Position numbers and translations under genes: made by a program. DNA of 64,000 nt from Chlorops oryzae (taxonomy: Eukaryota > Arthropoda > Insecta > Diptera > Chloropidae): the NCBI GenBank assembly GCA_020466095.1, contig CM035807.1, positions 36,522,039 to 36,586,038 on the forward strand, read 5' to 3'. Shown here piece after piece: positions 1 to 13,800 of the stretch. The notes under the pieces were generated by a model. The model had not been told where the DNA came from. It worked only from the letters and a program-made list of their open reading frames with translations, and did not search any database. Every line of letters starts with the position of its first letter. The first letter of the stretch is position 1.

Positions 1-2
1 AC

Positions 3-230
3 GCCAAGGTGGACTTTGACTCAGCTGGAGCAAATATCACATTAAAGTCTAAATAGTCAATGAGAGTGAAGAATATTTACTATACAGTTCCTTTCTACGA
101 TGACATTGTCCTTCAATCAGGCATGCGTGACAATGTCATCAACATTCCAGATGGAATCAATGATGGCTATGTCCTGCAGGAGAGATTTGCCTGCTGGGTT
201 CATACAAATACACATACACACAGCGTGTAA
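3..230 (+). pseudogene. Protein-like reading frame at left edge, interrupted by one stop
   Basis: One frame reads as plausible protein from the window edge (KVDFDSAGANITLKSK), meets a TAG at 54-56, and continues in the same frame from an ATG at 60 for 56 codons (start MRVKNIYYTV, then PFYDDIVLQSGMRDN) to a TAA at 228-230. The composition is balanced and not low-complexity until the final Thr/His run, which comes from a CA-rich tract. A perfect 12-bp inverted repeat (99-110 and 129-140) lies inside the frame and could be chance. I do not recognise the family. It may be the end of an exon or a decayed gene whose upstream part lies outside the window. Only the reading frame supports it. Confidence 0.25.
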
Positions 231-3200
231 AGAAAAAGAAAATTATAATTCTAGCCAAGTAAAAACAGTATTATTTACGAAGAACTGGATTATTCAAATT
301 ACATTTAATTGTCGGGTTGATCACTTGGCGTTTGAGAACTTGTTTTTGATTATAAAAAACTGAAAAGAAAAGAAGAAAAAGAAAGCTTCGAAAAGCAAAA
401 AACTAACGTAATACACACACAAACGAAAGGTTTGGTTACGACGGCTTCGCGTTAGAGCTGAAAAAAAAAAAAAGTTTAGGCTTGAAGCAAAAACCCATAA
501 GAAAATCTTACTTCCTTATGCAATTGACCTTTAGATCATTACTTTAATTTTTGTTTTACAATTTATTAGAGATTTGAGTGCTGGTATCGAGAAAATTTCA
601 GAGACGCAGTAGAGAGTTGTTTTTTAAGCAACTTGTCGCTGTACGAAAGCAGTTAGATTGCATATAAATGCATCGAAATTTCCAGTTAATATTGTCTTTT
701 AAACTAAGTTGGAATTTCCTGTAATTTCGATACCGATTAAATTAATTACTTGGAAATGAAAAAAAATCAACACTAGTTTGATATTAATTAATTTCTATTT
801 TTTCAGAACTTCGAAATGCAGTTTTCTTTCGGACTTTGGCCTTCCAAACACAAAAGCAATATTTGAAAAAATCTTTTTAGAAGCCGTTTTGATACAATAA
901 TTCAAAAAAAAAAAATAAAAATTTCTTGAATGTGTATTGCAGCGCTTCCAATCATCAATAATCCATCATCCGATATGATCAAAATATCCCACAAAGTAAG
1001 AAAATTAAGCCTACTGAAATTTTCTTGTACATGATTTAAAGGTCAGTAAAGAAAATAAAATTCTGTAGATCCTTAAGCCGTAAAAAATCATATTTCTAGG
1101 GAAAATTGACCAAACTTTTCCTTTCAGTGGCATGTAAAATATTGATAAATTTGTTTTTGCATTTTTTATTTAAAGCTGATTCCTTACCTAACAAAATAAG
1201 ATATTACTATTCAAAATCTATGCGGAAATGGCTTAGTTATAATTTTATAATGCAGTGTGTATGTGTTGACGATTCTGTGAGGTTGACTGTAGCAGAATTA
1301 CACGATTTTGACTCTTGAAGCTCCTTTTCAAGGTAGTAATTGGATCAGCCATTTTAAAGGACGTCAAATCAAAAATGACAGACGGACGATTAGAGCTTTC
1401 GTACGCTCTTCAATGGTACTTGAAAGTACGATAAAATAAATTAAAGCTTTTTAAAGGCTTAACGCATCTACAAAGCCTAGTTAAACCTCTCCGGATATTT
1501 TCCGAAACTCGAAATTTTTCTTTCCAAATTCTGCTCGTATGAAAGAGGACGCCATTCCGTAAACCAGAATGATTAGAGGAAATTAATTTAATTAGGTCCT
1601 ACTTATATAAAAAAAATTAAGGTTGCGATTTTCAAGCTACCAACTCAAATATCTTGCACACATTCATAATCAGCTCCAAGGGAGGCAAGTTCCAAAAATA
1701 TTGGGGGGCAAAACAATTTTTATGCAGGGAACAATACGCAGTGTTTAGTGGATGTCAAATATTGAAAATGTGCAGTATATCTACTGCAATTGGAATAAAG
1801 TTCTTACCCTTCTCGGGAAAGATATCGATACTTATAGACAATCTTTGACACATATTTTGGTTGGAGGAGGTTGGAACCAGTGTTCGGAGAATTCTACACG
1901 AATGTGAAAAGTAGGATGGCACAGGCGGGTAAATTCGAATTACCGGAACTTCAAAATTGTAGTAAATTAGTTAAGAAATATCAAAGATGATTAATCTCAG
2001 ATGAATTATGGCGATTGCAGAATAAAAGTGTGATATTCTAGAATATATTTACAAAATTTTCAATTTTTTTTCAGTTGCCGAAACATTGGGGGGCAAGGCC
2101 CCTCCAATAAAATTTTTAGAGGGGAAAAATGTGCCCTGCCCCATTAAGTTGCCGCGCCTGATTCTGCTCCCATGAGTAACGTAACCATGAAAAATTAATT
2201 TTCATCAAATTTCATTGTCTTCAAAGGCAAAATATTGACCGCCGATTAGATTCTGGAGAAACAGGAAGAAAATGTTTGCACGCAGAAATAAATAAACGAT
2301 GGCTCAAATTATTTCAAGTTTATACCATTGCTCCTTTAACTTCTTCCCGAACGTCGATAAAAGCGTCCAAAATTTTATTTTTAATCGAAATGGTAAAATA
2401 TTTATATGAACATAACATGCATAAATATTTGATTTTGACGACATGCTCACAATCGTGACCAGCATCTACTTAATACTAAGGGGATGGATTTTTATTATGA
2501 AAATGGGGATAGTCTCGGCAGAAATTTTTGCATATCCTATAAAATAAGATATATAATTCCAATAGAAGCACAATTATACCGACTAAATATTATATAAATT
2601 ACTTGGGACGCAGAGTCCCAGCTGTGCCGAACGGGTCAAGACCTTGTTCTAAGTGTACTAGGATCTCCATATTCCGAATAGAAAAATCAAAACAAACATA
2701 TTCAATGATGATTTACATTACCAAAATGTCTCTTGAGCATATATGTATAGGGCTACAGAAATATCTTCATCATAATAATGAGGTAGATCGTGCACTTTGT
2801 CTATCAATATTTTGCTTTAAGGCATTCTTTTTCGGACTGCAAAACTGATAGTTCTTTCGAAATCTGTTACGGTATTAAGGCATTTCCTATGAGAAAGTAG
2901 TAAATGATGTTAGCAGATTGCGACATTACTCATACGACAGGCCGCCGGAGTTAGTATTTTTCGCATTTGTTCCGAAACACGGAAGACGTAAAGTTCCCGT
3001 TCACCTTAAAAAGACTTCGTCATTCTTGCGTTCGATAAAATGTGATGAAATATTGCTAGCTTTTTTCCGAAAGCTCGTTTTGTTAATGCAATACGTTTTT
3101 TTTTTATTCTTTTAATTAAATTGTCACTTTTTGATCTTTTCAAATTAATAAAATGTTTTCCTGGTTTTCAATAAACAAATGTATTTGTGGGTATATATGG

Positions 3201-5940
3201 TAAACGTATTTGAATTATAATTAATTTGCATTTAAACAGATACAAAAGCGCATCTATTATACTCAATTTTGCAAATACTGACAAGCTTATTATAGCGCTT
3301 GCATGATAATGCCAATAACAACAACAACAACAACAACAAAAACATTCGCTAGACACTATTTTATGAGAAAACTCTTCCCGCATGCATTGCGATTTCATTA
3401 TGAGTAACGTGCTGTTCCAGTATTTATAAGCGGGCCATACATTTCTACATTTTAACATACACATATACATTTACAGTTGTGATTCTTGCGACTCTTTCGA
3501 TACGCAACGCTGTAATGCATACCAATTTATAGCCGCCGTGCATTTAAATATTTTCTAACAGCTATTGAGACGATCAAGCGAGGCCTTTGCGCTCGCAGAG
3601 CTTCCTTTCGGGAAAATATGTAGATCAGGTGCACTTTTTTTTTTTTTTTTTTTTTTTGAGACAAAAGCATTTCTAGCCAAGAGTTATATGAACGGAGGAG
3701 AACTGTGAATGATCCATCTAAGCCGAAACTGATCGCTTCGAATTACTATTATTCGGCACAGCTCTATTCAGAGTTCGGACTTGTTGAGTTTGAAATATTA
3801 TTTTTTGTGTAGGCTGCTGTGCAAACTTGCGTCTGTGCAAAAACCAATAAATATTAGAAGTTGGAAAAAAAATACAAAAACCCCAAAAAAAAACAAAATA
3901 TTTTCTCACAATCGCAGCGCAAGATATTGTGCAAACGAGTCAACCGCTTAGGGGGAGCGCCATCACAATTAATCGAAAAAGGCAACACAAAAAATTAAAA
4001 CAAAAAACTACTAATACATTAATAAAAAAATAAAAAAAACAACAAAAAGCCAACTCACGTGTGCGTCTTATAATGTACAAAAAATGGAAAATACAACTAC
4101 AACTATTGCAACAACACGAGCTGAAACAAATTGATGGCGTTGATATTGGCGCGAAGTATTGTTTGCCGTCGCATTTGTTAGTGCGATTGCGACTTCTGAC
4201 TGGCGTTGCCTTGATGCTTATAAATCCATGAACTGGAAAACCTTGAAAACTTAAAATTACAACAACACTAGAAAGCAACAACAAAAAAATAGAAAAACAA
4301 ATTCGCTGCAATCACACTCATTGCATTGCGAGTGAACGAGACGAAACGCGTTCTCGACAACGGAGCGCAGAAACAGCTCGTCCGCGTGCTCGCTGGTTTG
4401 AATAGTATGTGACAAAATTTGCATATTGAATAGATATGAACGCATGGGATAGTGGCTAACATATAATACTTAATCCTATAATTAAAACATGCTTAAAGCG
4501 TTCTTCCTGAACACTTTTTTTGCACCAAGTTTCAAAATTTGTGTCTAAAATCCAACAGAAATTGCTATTAAACATACAAGTATTTTATTGATTGAATAAA
4601 TTTTTAAGTTACAACGATGATGCTACTCTTAAGTGCGTGTTTTTTTTTCGCTTGATGTATTCGAACATATAATATATTGTAAATATTTTTGGGTATATAT
4701 TTACAGATGAGTTTTTCTCTCAATTGTTTTCAACCTGCTTCCCAGCATCTATAATGCAATATTTAATTCCTTTGAACGTAAATAGGCCTTGGTTTGTATA
4801 GTTAAGTATTTTCTGAAACTATTACAAGACTACCCACAATTGTTTTGCTTCATTTTCTTTATGCCTTGCCGCCCATAATCAGATTTTTCCTGATTTGATC
4901 ATTCCATCATGCCATGCAGAGTGCATACCGTTGTCACTTAAAGGCACCATAGAGCAGCTCTTCTCCCAGGCCTATCGTTGTTGCCTGCTGCTGCCATTCA
5001 CTATACCAGTAAAAGAGTATCAGCATTTGACCTGATAAAAGAACCCTTTAATAAACCGTTCCAAAATAAATAAAAAAACTTCCTTATTAATTTTTTTTGC
5101 AGCGAGAGAGCTGCAACATCAACGGCAACTGCGACATGCTCTTAAATTTTTATTAGTTACGCGCATTTTCATGCTCCTGTTGCGTAAGGTGGTTGAACTG
5201 AATTCTTAACAAAATTATGGCAAAGAATCTGCCTATTGCACTATGCTAGTCGGAAATCATAACAACGGACAGTGCTACTGGCTAAACCTTATTCGAAGAC
5301 GCTGATTCCAACGGGGCTAGAGATTTTCCGAAGTTAGAGGCCATTTTTTAGATATCCCTTACTCAAGTTGTAGATCCCAGAAACAGGAATAAATAATTTC
5401 TGCCTGACGCGACGTATGCTTCATCCACATTACTCATACGCAGTAGGCTAAGAAACTGGGCATTTTTGCAATTTTAAAACTCTGGAGGGTTAGTTTGTTC
5501 TGAATTTTTCTCTCCTATTTAATCTCTCCCCATTGAAACCGTAGTCGAATTAATTTTACCCACTAGGACTACCCGTTGTTGAAAAAAGGTTTCCCGATTC
5601 GAGCACTTTGTTATTATTTCGCAAGGCATGTTTCTTCTCGTTCGGCATTCTTACACTTGAAAAAGTCCATAGATTTTCAGAAAATAATTCGAATCAAGCG
5701 AGTTCATTTGAATCGATCATTTGTAGAATATAATTTTTCGGGAGTCAATTAAAAACTGCTTCATGCTTAAACCAATGAATTTTACGACTTATTTTTATCC
5801 TCAATTCAGTATTTGGAAGGAAGGAATGTTTTAACTGACTTGGTCCTTTACAATAGCCAAAGACGTGTATCTATCTTTAAGGAGCCAGCATAAAATGTGT
5901 GCTGGAAAAAAGCTTGATTTAAGAGGTTTTCTAAATGACT
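231..5940. other. Gene-free AT-rich stretch
   Basis: No convincing gene is seen. The stretch holds poly-A/poly-T tracts (for example about 3637-3657), a small GTCCCA/TGGGAC hairpin near 2604-2621, a G/C-run palindromic piece near 2088-2165 that looks like a MITE end, and a somewhat GC-richer part at about 3900-4460 without a supportable reading frame. Confidence 0.6.
3313..3339. repeat. (AAC)n microsatellite
   Basis: A simple trinucleotide run of about nine AAC units in non-coding DNA. Confidence 0.9.
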
Positions 5941-6092
5941 TCTTCTTCTTTTTGCGTTTTTTAAAATGTCCTGGCATATACCCGATCAGTTGATCCATTT
6001 CATTCGGTCGGTTGCATCATCCGAGGTGGGTCCTACAGCCTCGAGGTCCCATTTTATTGAGTCCATCCAACGATGTTAGGTCTTTTGAAATG
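5941..6092 (-). pseudogene. Probable C-terminal fragment of a LINE (non-LTR retrotransposon) ORF2
   Basis: On the minus strand, from an ATG at 6066-6064, the frame reads MDSIKWDLEAVGPTSDDATD followed by RMKWIN and a stop. In the same frame after the stop it continues with SGICQDILKNAKRR. The pattern RW-x-D-x(5)-D, then an acidic Asp-Asp-Ala-x-Asp-Arg-x-Lys-Trp block, is what I know from the tails of insect non-LTR reverse-transcriptase ORFs, just after the RT domain. Only about 40 residues are present. There is no RT catalytic motif, no poly-A tail and no clear element boundary. The call is family recognition from memory on a short stretch. Confidence 0.35.
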
Positions 6093-7059
6093 ACTGATTT
6101 ATTTTTTAATTTGGGATTTCATCAGAGTTTCGAAAATATCCATTAAACACTGTGGCCCCTAAATATATGCATTTATATTATGGTTGGAGTGTTATAAAGG
6201 ACCGCGTGCGGCTGAAAGTGCAATGCGTGTGCTTTATCCATTATTTTATGGACATAACACAGCCTCTTTTGCCAAGTACCTCGCTATCAAATCCGTTCTC
6301 GACCTTGTGCAATCCGTTCTCCGTCCTTGCGCAAGTCTCCCAAAGATCTGTGCACCGGATTTCACGAAATAACACTCAAAAAAGTTTCTCAAGAACTTCA
6401 CATAATTTTGTTTTTTTTGTTTTTGGCAAGGAGGTTAAAAGTCCTTTCAGACTTACAGCATCCGTGAGTGCTGGGTGTGAGTTGATTCCACTAAAAACAT
6501 CTAGTTGGGATTCCTACCCTGGAAACGCTGTGGCATTACTTCGGGGTAGGGCCCAAAATTCGTCGCTCCTGGGGAAATCGTCGTTGACTGGGGAAATCGG
6601 CTAGCACCGCGACTCAGGAAAGGCGGGCCCGTCAAGCACGTGACCCGTGCCATGGGGCCCCTGCCTCAAAACTTCACATTGTTGAAACAATGTTTTTGAA
6701 ATGTGTTTACATGAAGTATTAACCTTCAGACCAACAATTTGTGTGATCATGCGAAGAATTTTTTTTGATGTTTTAAGAACTTCATTTTTTTTTAGAACAA
6801 TTTCAATTGTGGGGAACGATTTAACCAACAAAATTTTTGGTACAAAGTACATACAGAGGGACGGACAGATTTTCTGTTAATCCTCATTTCATCCATATTT
6901 TTCATGTTCTATTTGTGTAAATTTTGGATTTAGCACTCGTACAAGCGAGATACATATGTACATACATATATCCTCAACACATAGTATATGGGGTATAAAT
7001 AAAAGGTGCATCCAAAGTAGAAGAATTTAAACTCCTTATTTTGAAACTAGATTTAAAGA
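6093..7059. other. No gene; one GC-rich patch
   Basis: Nothing codes convincingly here. The patch at about 6510-6670 is much richer in G and C than its surroundings and contains a near repeat (CTGGGGAAATCG, twice). It looks like part of a short interspersed element, but I see no paired ends or target duplication. Confidence 0.5.
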
Positions 7060-7400
7060 TTAAAACAAATATGGCCGACTTCGCGTCGGTGCGTGGCAAA
7101 GTGGAGCCGCTCCATATATTTTTTTGGAAAAAAATAGAAGGAGTTGTCGTAGAGCAATGAAATTTTGCCGAAACATTTCTGTAGGCTTAATTAAGATATT
7201 TTGAAAAAAATTTGGAAATCCGCCCACTGCCACGCCCACCTCCCATATAAGTGCACAAGTTAAAACTTTTGTTTCCGGACCTAGGGACTTGAAGTTCGGG
7301 ACACTTCTTAATTGAGTTCTCCTAAAAAAAAAGTTAAAAATAATGCGGCTGCCACGCCCACTTTGGGTTTAACGCCCACCGAAAGTTGCAGACTTTACAT
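7060..7400. repeat. Diverged relative of the GTGGGCGTGG dispersed repeat
   Basis: The stretch carries the CCGCCCACTGCCACGCCCAC block and further CCACGCCCAC copies that characterise the 630-bp repeats at 15,641 and 43,169, in the same orientation as the 15.6-kb copy. The surrounding bases differ, and neither end of the longer repeat is recognisable, so boundaries are approximate. It may be a separate subfamily. Confidence 0.5.
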
Positions 7401-9969
7401 GTTTTTATTTCCTATCTAGCATTATATGGAATTTTCACATAAATTAAAGAACTTTAATTTTTTTCAAAAGCTTAAACATTGGTTGTCTCCATTCAAAAGA
7501 AGATAATACCGTCAACAGCCTTCCGCGAACGATATTAGCCTTCGAAATCACCGAAAATATCTCACAAAAGCATTCTGCTTTTCTATTAAAGCATGCCAAG
7601 TTAAAGTGTGTCATAGAAAGATATTGATGTTAAATGTGTTTTTTTTTTATATTGAAATGTTATTAAATTTCGTTACGCCTTCATATTCGTAAACAAAAAT
7701 AATGTTTCATTTATAAATCGTTCCATGTTTTCATTACGTTAGACCTAAAAGTATGCCCCATTTTTTGTCTTATTGAGCATTTGTACGTATATTGCAAGTG
7801 GCTTTTGAAAATCAAATCGATGCTACTTACAGAAAAGGTATTAGAAGGTGAATTTTGTTGCTTAAATTGAAAGTATAGACTCGTACCTTTCGTTTTTATA
7901 TAGGAAGAGGGCTAAGCAAGGAAAAGCATATAAAGTTTTTTTGCAACAAAAAATGAGAAGTTGATATTTTTAACTCTAAATTCTGGCAAATTATAATAAT
8001 TATTCTACTTTTCTAATTTTAATAATTATTTTCTTACATAAAAGAGTAATTGCTATATTTCCACCAAAAAATAAAACAAAGGCAATAGCTTTGGATTTTC
8101 ACATAAAAAATGTTCTCTTTTTGGACTACAAATTTAATCTGAAATTGGTTGAATAACAATCCCTTGAATTTTGTTAGTTTAAAAAAAAAAATTCAATTTT
8201 CATAAAAAGCATGTCGAATTCCTCAAATCCAAACATTTGTTTACAAAAATGAATCATTAAAAATTTGAAACTCAAAAGTTGAAATATCCTATTTTTTCCA
8301 GCGATGCCCCACTGTGCGTGGTACCAAATTGACTGCATTTAGAGAAATTGGTCTAGGTTTCAATGATAAATCCCTTTGAGTGATAAGAAAGAATGCTAAT
8401 TTCTTTTTTGTCAGCCAGAGAGTTTTTTGCTTGTCATTGGAAGTTAGTATTTGGCAATCAAAAGTGTTATGTAACAGCTCAAGTTCTGGTCGCAGCGACT
8501 GTGGGCTAGTTACAGCTTTATTCTTGGACTATCAGCTGTTTTCAGCTCTTCATAGCAGTCGATATTTATATTCTAGGAAACATTCTAACATACAAAACAT
8601 TCATGGGCCGCCGTCGGACTAGAGCGTCATGAGGTGTGAATTTGGACGGGGCCCTTAACTTTTAAGCTTTTCAGCGATTTTACTCGAAACAGATTTCTAA
8701 TATTTTGATCTGTCAGCTAGGGACCGCAGGGCTGTAGCCCTACCTTGGGACATTACTGTCTATGGCTTCAAGAGTTTTGAATCGAAAATTTCTAGGTTCA
8801 GCCTTTTAACGCGTTATTCGAAAGAAGACAGATGGAGCCATGGGCGTTTAAGGCTGAATCGAAAAGTTTTGAGCTCTGGTTGAAAATTTGTACTTATTCG
8901 GAGGTATTTATATGTATGTAATTATGAGTAGGTAAGTCGCAAAACAAGTATTTTGCTCAAGCTTGAAACTTCGCCAATGTGGATGATATGGCGTTCCTTG
9001 CTGATGCCTTTCGCAATGGAAACGAATTCTAAGGGGATTAAATTATTGTTCAATTACTGAATTTTAGATAAGGAACAATGCATCAATTAAAGTAATTAAA
9101 GTGAGCGCTAAATGCCAGCGAAAGCATTGCTTTCCGGATGATTAAATTACAATAAGAAATATGTTGCGCGTATGTACCTATAAGCCATATAGAATTGAAT
9201 TTTATGTGCAGGGCGCAGAGGTCGGATGGCAAAGGTGAGTAGCTATTTCTGAATGTGAATAAATAAATTGGATCCTTTGGAGCACTGAACTTTTTGTTTA
9301 TAGCTGATTGAATGAAATAGCACACAGCTGTGGAACAGCACCATTTTAACAGGCGATGATATAAGACTACCGTGGGCTCTGAACGAGGGTTTTGTCTTTT
9401 GGCTCTGAGTGAAGAAACTTAAATTTTTTCGAGATACCGAAATTTTTTTCAATGACATTACGAATAATGAACGATCTTTAAAAAAAATTCATTTTGCGCA
9501 AATGGAATGACCGGAAGTATGGTAGTTGCTCAAACAATCAAATTCCATATGGACTTTCGAAGGATATTAGTGGGGACCTTTGTTTTTGTAAATTTACACT
9601 CGCCATCATCGTTCCGCACATGCTGGCATACATATTAGCCATGAATTCAATTTCTAAAATTATTTTTCTCCTAAGTGACTATTAAGGTGTGTCCTTACAG
9701 GAGTTTTTATTTTTGTTTTTGTTCTCCATTTCGTCAGCATTTTGTTTAGGTTTTAGCGAATGAGGAAGCGTAGCCATAAAGTCGTATTGCGTTGTTCAGC
9801 AGGACGTGTATCGTAATACTATTATGCCTTTTATCATCACGGTTTTCCTTTTCTGTTTGGCTTAACCCATCCATCCATTATCCAATAGCATTTTAGCTCG
9901 CACTCATTGAATCCTGTCGCAACGGTTGCTTTTATTAAGGCGCGCGTTTGAATCATCAGAACTGATATT
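7401..9969. other. Gene-free AT-rich stretch
   Basis: No supportable gene. A 23-nt segment at 9212-9234 is framed by AG and GTGAGTAG (see findings). The rest is ordinary AT-rich DNA with poly-A/T tracts. Confidence 0.55.
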
Positions 9970-9989
9970 TTGCGCCATCATTCATCGTC

Positions 9990-10263
9990 ATGTGGAAAAA
10001 TATTGCTTCGGTGTTCCATCTGTCGATGTTACTGCAATTGTGCATTAGCGGAACGACTGTGGCTTCGAAATACGAGCTCTCATGCCTCGGCGTCACTTGT
10101 TAGGGTACAACAACAATATAATGTTCCAGCCGCTACCTGTTGCATTATCTGTCGCCTTTACTCGAATGCTCACGAGTACCTACAGCCCTACAACAACTCC
10201 AAAGGATACGTTTTCTTTGCGAATAGTCGTATAAGTCATTTTCGTTATGGTAGAAACTATTAG
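9990..10263 (+). pseudogene. Possible decayed secreted-protein gene
   Basis: An ATG at 9990 opens a 37-codon frame (MWKNIASVFHLSMLLQLCIS then GTTVASKYELSC) that looks like a signal peptide: positive residue near the start, hydrophobic core, small residues before a possible cleavage site near residue 25. It ends at TAG 10101-10103. An overlapping frame then continues with a Cys-containing, Tyr/Asn-rich stretch (VPAATCCIICRLYSNAHEYL) to a stop at 10261-10263. One frame change around 10,085-10,100 would join them. This could be a frameshifted small secreted protein or chance. I do not recognise a family. Confidence 0.2.
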
Positions 10264-10521
10264 CTAATTTGGTAGCTTCGAAAGTGGCCTAGATAAGATG
10301 TAATCTTGATTTTAAAGAAAACCGAAATCCCGAAATCGCGAAACATCCCGGGCTACGCCCGTTTTCCCAATGCTTGAATTATAATGACAATAAGACCATC
10401 AAAAATAGCGCACGTAAAAATTTTCATCGAGCAATCATCAGAATTTGGAGCGGTTTTTCAACTCCGACACACTCTGTGTCGAGGATATATTGCATTTGTA
10501 TGGTTGTGTCTAGAACTAGAA

Positions 10522-10815
10522 CTAGAAGAACTATATATAGAAATGATTAGCGTCACCAGGAAATCGATTTAGTCCTGTCCGCCCGTCTGTCCGTCTGTTT
10601 GTATACAGTTTTCTTATCGAAGGAGTTGAGCTATCTTGGAGAAATTTGATATGCGTATTGGCAGGGACATGAGTAGGTCAAGTTTGAGAATGGATTGGAT
10701 TGGCCCACTTTTACGGATACCTTCTGTACCAGGGTCTGTCACAAAAATCCCAAAATTGCCTCCGATTAGAATTCAAAAAATTTGGAAAACTGGGCGTGGC
10801 AAAGGGGCGGCCTTA
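10522..10815 (-). repeat. Partial, diverged copy of the 630-bp dispersed repeat
   Basis: CTATATATAGAAATGAT followed by an ATCGATTTAG...TGTCCGCCCGTCTGTCCGTC block matches the corresponding part of the 15,641 copy in the same orientation, and GGGCGTGGC occurs near the right side. Both outer ends are missing and the identity is low, so this is an old fragment. Confidence 0.6.
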
Positions 10816-13800
10816 AAAATGACTAGAGTATTCTTTCTTAATGGTTCTGTTTTTTAATCGTGTTTTAAAAATTATTTAAGCATGTATGTCTGTGTTGTGT
10901 ATTTTATTGTCAGGCTCGCTTGACTATAAGACCCTTACTTGTTATTCTTCACCTAAACTCTTTCGATGTGAATAAACTGTTGAACTGTGGAACTGTTGAC
11001 ACTGATCACGTCTGTATATATTTTATTTGATCTTCATTGAGTTGGTCTGGACGTTAGAGGCGTTGGCACAAAACCGCTCAAGCGCCGGTAGAAAAGGAAT
11101 TCAGCATAAATCGTAAGTGTTTGAATGCAAATTTCGAGTGAAGAAAATCGCGAGACAACACTGATTCGCCTGGTCATTTTTGTGATGTCTCTTGGGGTGT
11201 CTGCGTGTATCCAAATATTTACGGACACCGAAAACCGGGAAAAGCAAAAATAATTATTTAAAAAAAACAGAGCGCGAAAAGTTCTTCCGAATTGTGACCA
11301 CAATTTAGAAATACTAAATGCGCAGTAAAATAAGTTTTTGTTAAATTAAAAATTTTCGCTCTCTCTCTCTAAGCTCTTATATGACCGATGACTAATTGTG
11401 ATTATTAAAGATTTCGTTTGTGCTTACTTTGCGCCTGAAATTCGCTTCTGGCACTTAACAAAGCATCGCAAAAAGCCTAAATTTTCTCGAATGCTCGTCC
11501 TACAGAAAGCTGATTTAAGTCAGATTTGCTTTGTATATTTCCGAGGACGGCTTGACAGATCCTTTAACAAGGTCGAAGTGCGAATGTACCTACTCCACCG
11601 CACTAATTAATATAGGGAATTTCAAAGACTTCCAGGATGCTTTTGCTGTGCATAAAAAAAGATTAGGAATAAGCAATCTCCAAGGAGCTCTCGAAATCGA
11701 TGGTAAATTTTTGAATCACATCCGCCATTATATAATTCTTGATGCTATTATCTATAAATGTATTTGCCAGCGAATTTCCTAACGACTTTTTCACTCGTAG
11801 AAAACAGAATCACAACAGATTGAATTTGATTCGAGTAATACAATCAAATCATTGAACAAATTGCTCCATTCTTCGATTACACTAATCGCGACGATGGCGA
11901 GGCGACCAACAAGTGTGCGTCGCTCGTGCCAATGTTGCCGGCGATACCCAACTCATTCTACACCTTGTAAAGCGATGACGTCTATAGAAATAGCAGGAAC
12001 AATAACAACAACACAATGTATATGATTGCCAGAGATTTAGCGTGGCAGCAGATTAGAACTTACCACGGGAGCAGAAGTAGGTAGCAGCATCAGAAGCGGC
12101 AATCAGAGGAACAGCAATTGCAGCATGCTTAGAACATGGGTAATGGCTTTGGTGCAGGCTGCTGCAGCATGCCCCCTGCTCTTGCTTTTGTTGCATAGTT
12201 TTTCTATTTTTTTTTTTTTTTTTTTTTTTTTGTGGCATCTCTCAATCGCACACGCTGCAAGTACAATTCTTTCTAATAGAAACATACACGAGCACATAAG
12301 CAAGCGTTCGCGCACACGGATGTATGCACGGATATGAATGGGGGTACACGTAGTACACATAGCTCTAGCGAATGTAAGCTTAAGCGAGTGCATCTCAGCT
12401 TCGGCGATTGCTCATGCAGATTTAAGTCACTCGATGCAGTTGAAGCAATTGCAGCAGGTGAATTGCACGATTTTCAATGTAAAAGTCAAGAGCGCCGACA
12501 AGAGGAGGCTACAGCAATAACAACAAAAGCGAAAATAACAACAGCGCCGACAACAACAAGAACAACAACAACAACAAGAACAACAACAATGGCAAAGAGC
12601 AATGATCGCGTCGCTGCAGCAGCAACGATTTCCGACCATGAATACTCCAAATGAAAGCATTAAAAAAAGTAGGCATCAATGGTGGGGCGAGAAGGTGTAA
12701 AAGAAGTTGTTTGCCAAGTTTATAATCTTCTCGGCTGTTTCGTCTTACGTTCATTCAAAAATTTCGTGGAGCCAAGAGCACGAAGACAATGAACGCAGTA
12801 CGGTGTGACGGAACGTACGCTGTGTGCCTAGTGTTAGGGTAAAGCTTCCATTTGCCGGTTGACACGGGAATAGGGTAATGGTAAGGATACTCATGCAACA
12901 ACAAGAAAAAGAATAGCAATAATAGTTCTTCTTACTTGTGTATTTTTTTTCTCTTTTTTTTCTTTCTTGCTTTTGCAGACAGATGTTTCCGCTTATGGTA
13001 GTGCACTATTTACGGCTGCTTGGACCAACTCAACCTCGCCTTTAAAGCCTTAGGTTACTGCAAGAAGTAAAAACGCGATTTGACTAGTTAAGAAATTTGT
13101 ATCTATCAGTTGGGCAGGTGTTCTTTGGGATACATTTTTTTTTTTTTTTTGGTTTTCTTTTTCATCGTTTTTGACAATTGAGGTGGAAGTTGGTATGAAA
13201 CACAGCAAGATATTCTACTTAAAATGAGGCAATGAATTCAGATAAGAGCTTAATTGTCATCCATTCAAGACTGTATTCATTCAATTTTGTATGTCGTTAT
13301 AGCTACCCTTCCTTCGAATTTCAATGTGACCGACAATCTCTTTTAAGATTTAGTCTTTCAATGAGATTTTTTTATAGTTGTTCTCTAGCATTCGGAGGAT
13401 CCTATTTGTTAATGTAGCTGAAACTTTTGACTCTAACCGGTACGCATTTTTGCTATTAATTTTTGCTGAACTATTTTTCTGCGCAGCTATAGAGTCTGAT
13501 AGAAAAAGATCAAAAACTACTTGCCACGCGGTATAGTTTTATTTTCGATTTATGAAATCGTGAGCCGAAAATTCGATTAGGGACCTTTACTCAAATTCTC
13601 GCAACTGGTTTCAACAATATAAAAATATATAAAAACATTTTACTTAAAAAATAAAGTAATTCGAAATGGCTTCAAATTAAAAACTGAATTTCGATTTTTT
13701 TGTGTGCAGTTGGTTTTGCCAAACACCATGATCAAATTTCATCAAACGATTCGTAAATTCCATAGGCCAGAATTGGTATTTATGTAGGTATCATTGTCAA

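Noticed and set aside
2088..2165. G-run/C-run piece ending GTTGCCGCGCCTG, like a hAT end
   Set aside because: No partner end or 8-bp duplication could be matched. The candidate left end near 1,923 has different flanks.
12103..12393. Overlapping frames with Cys or Lys runs
   Set aside because: They arise from the poly-T tract and CAG runs.
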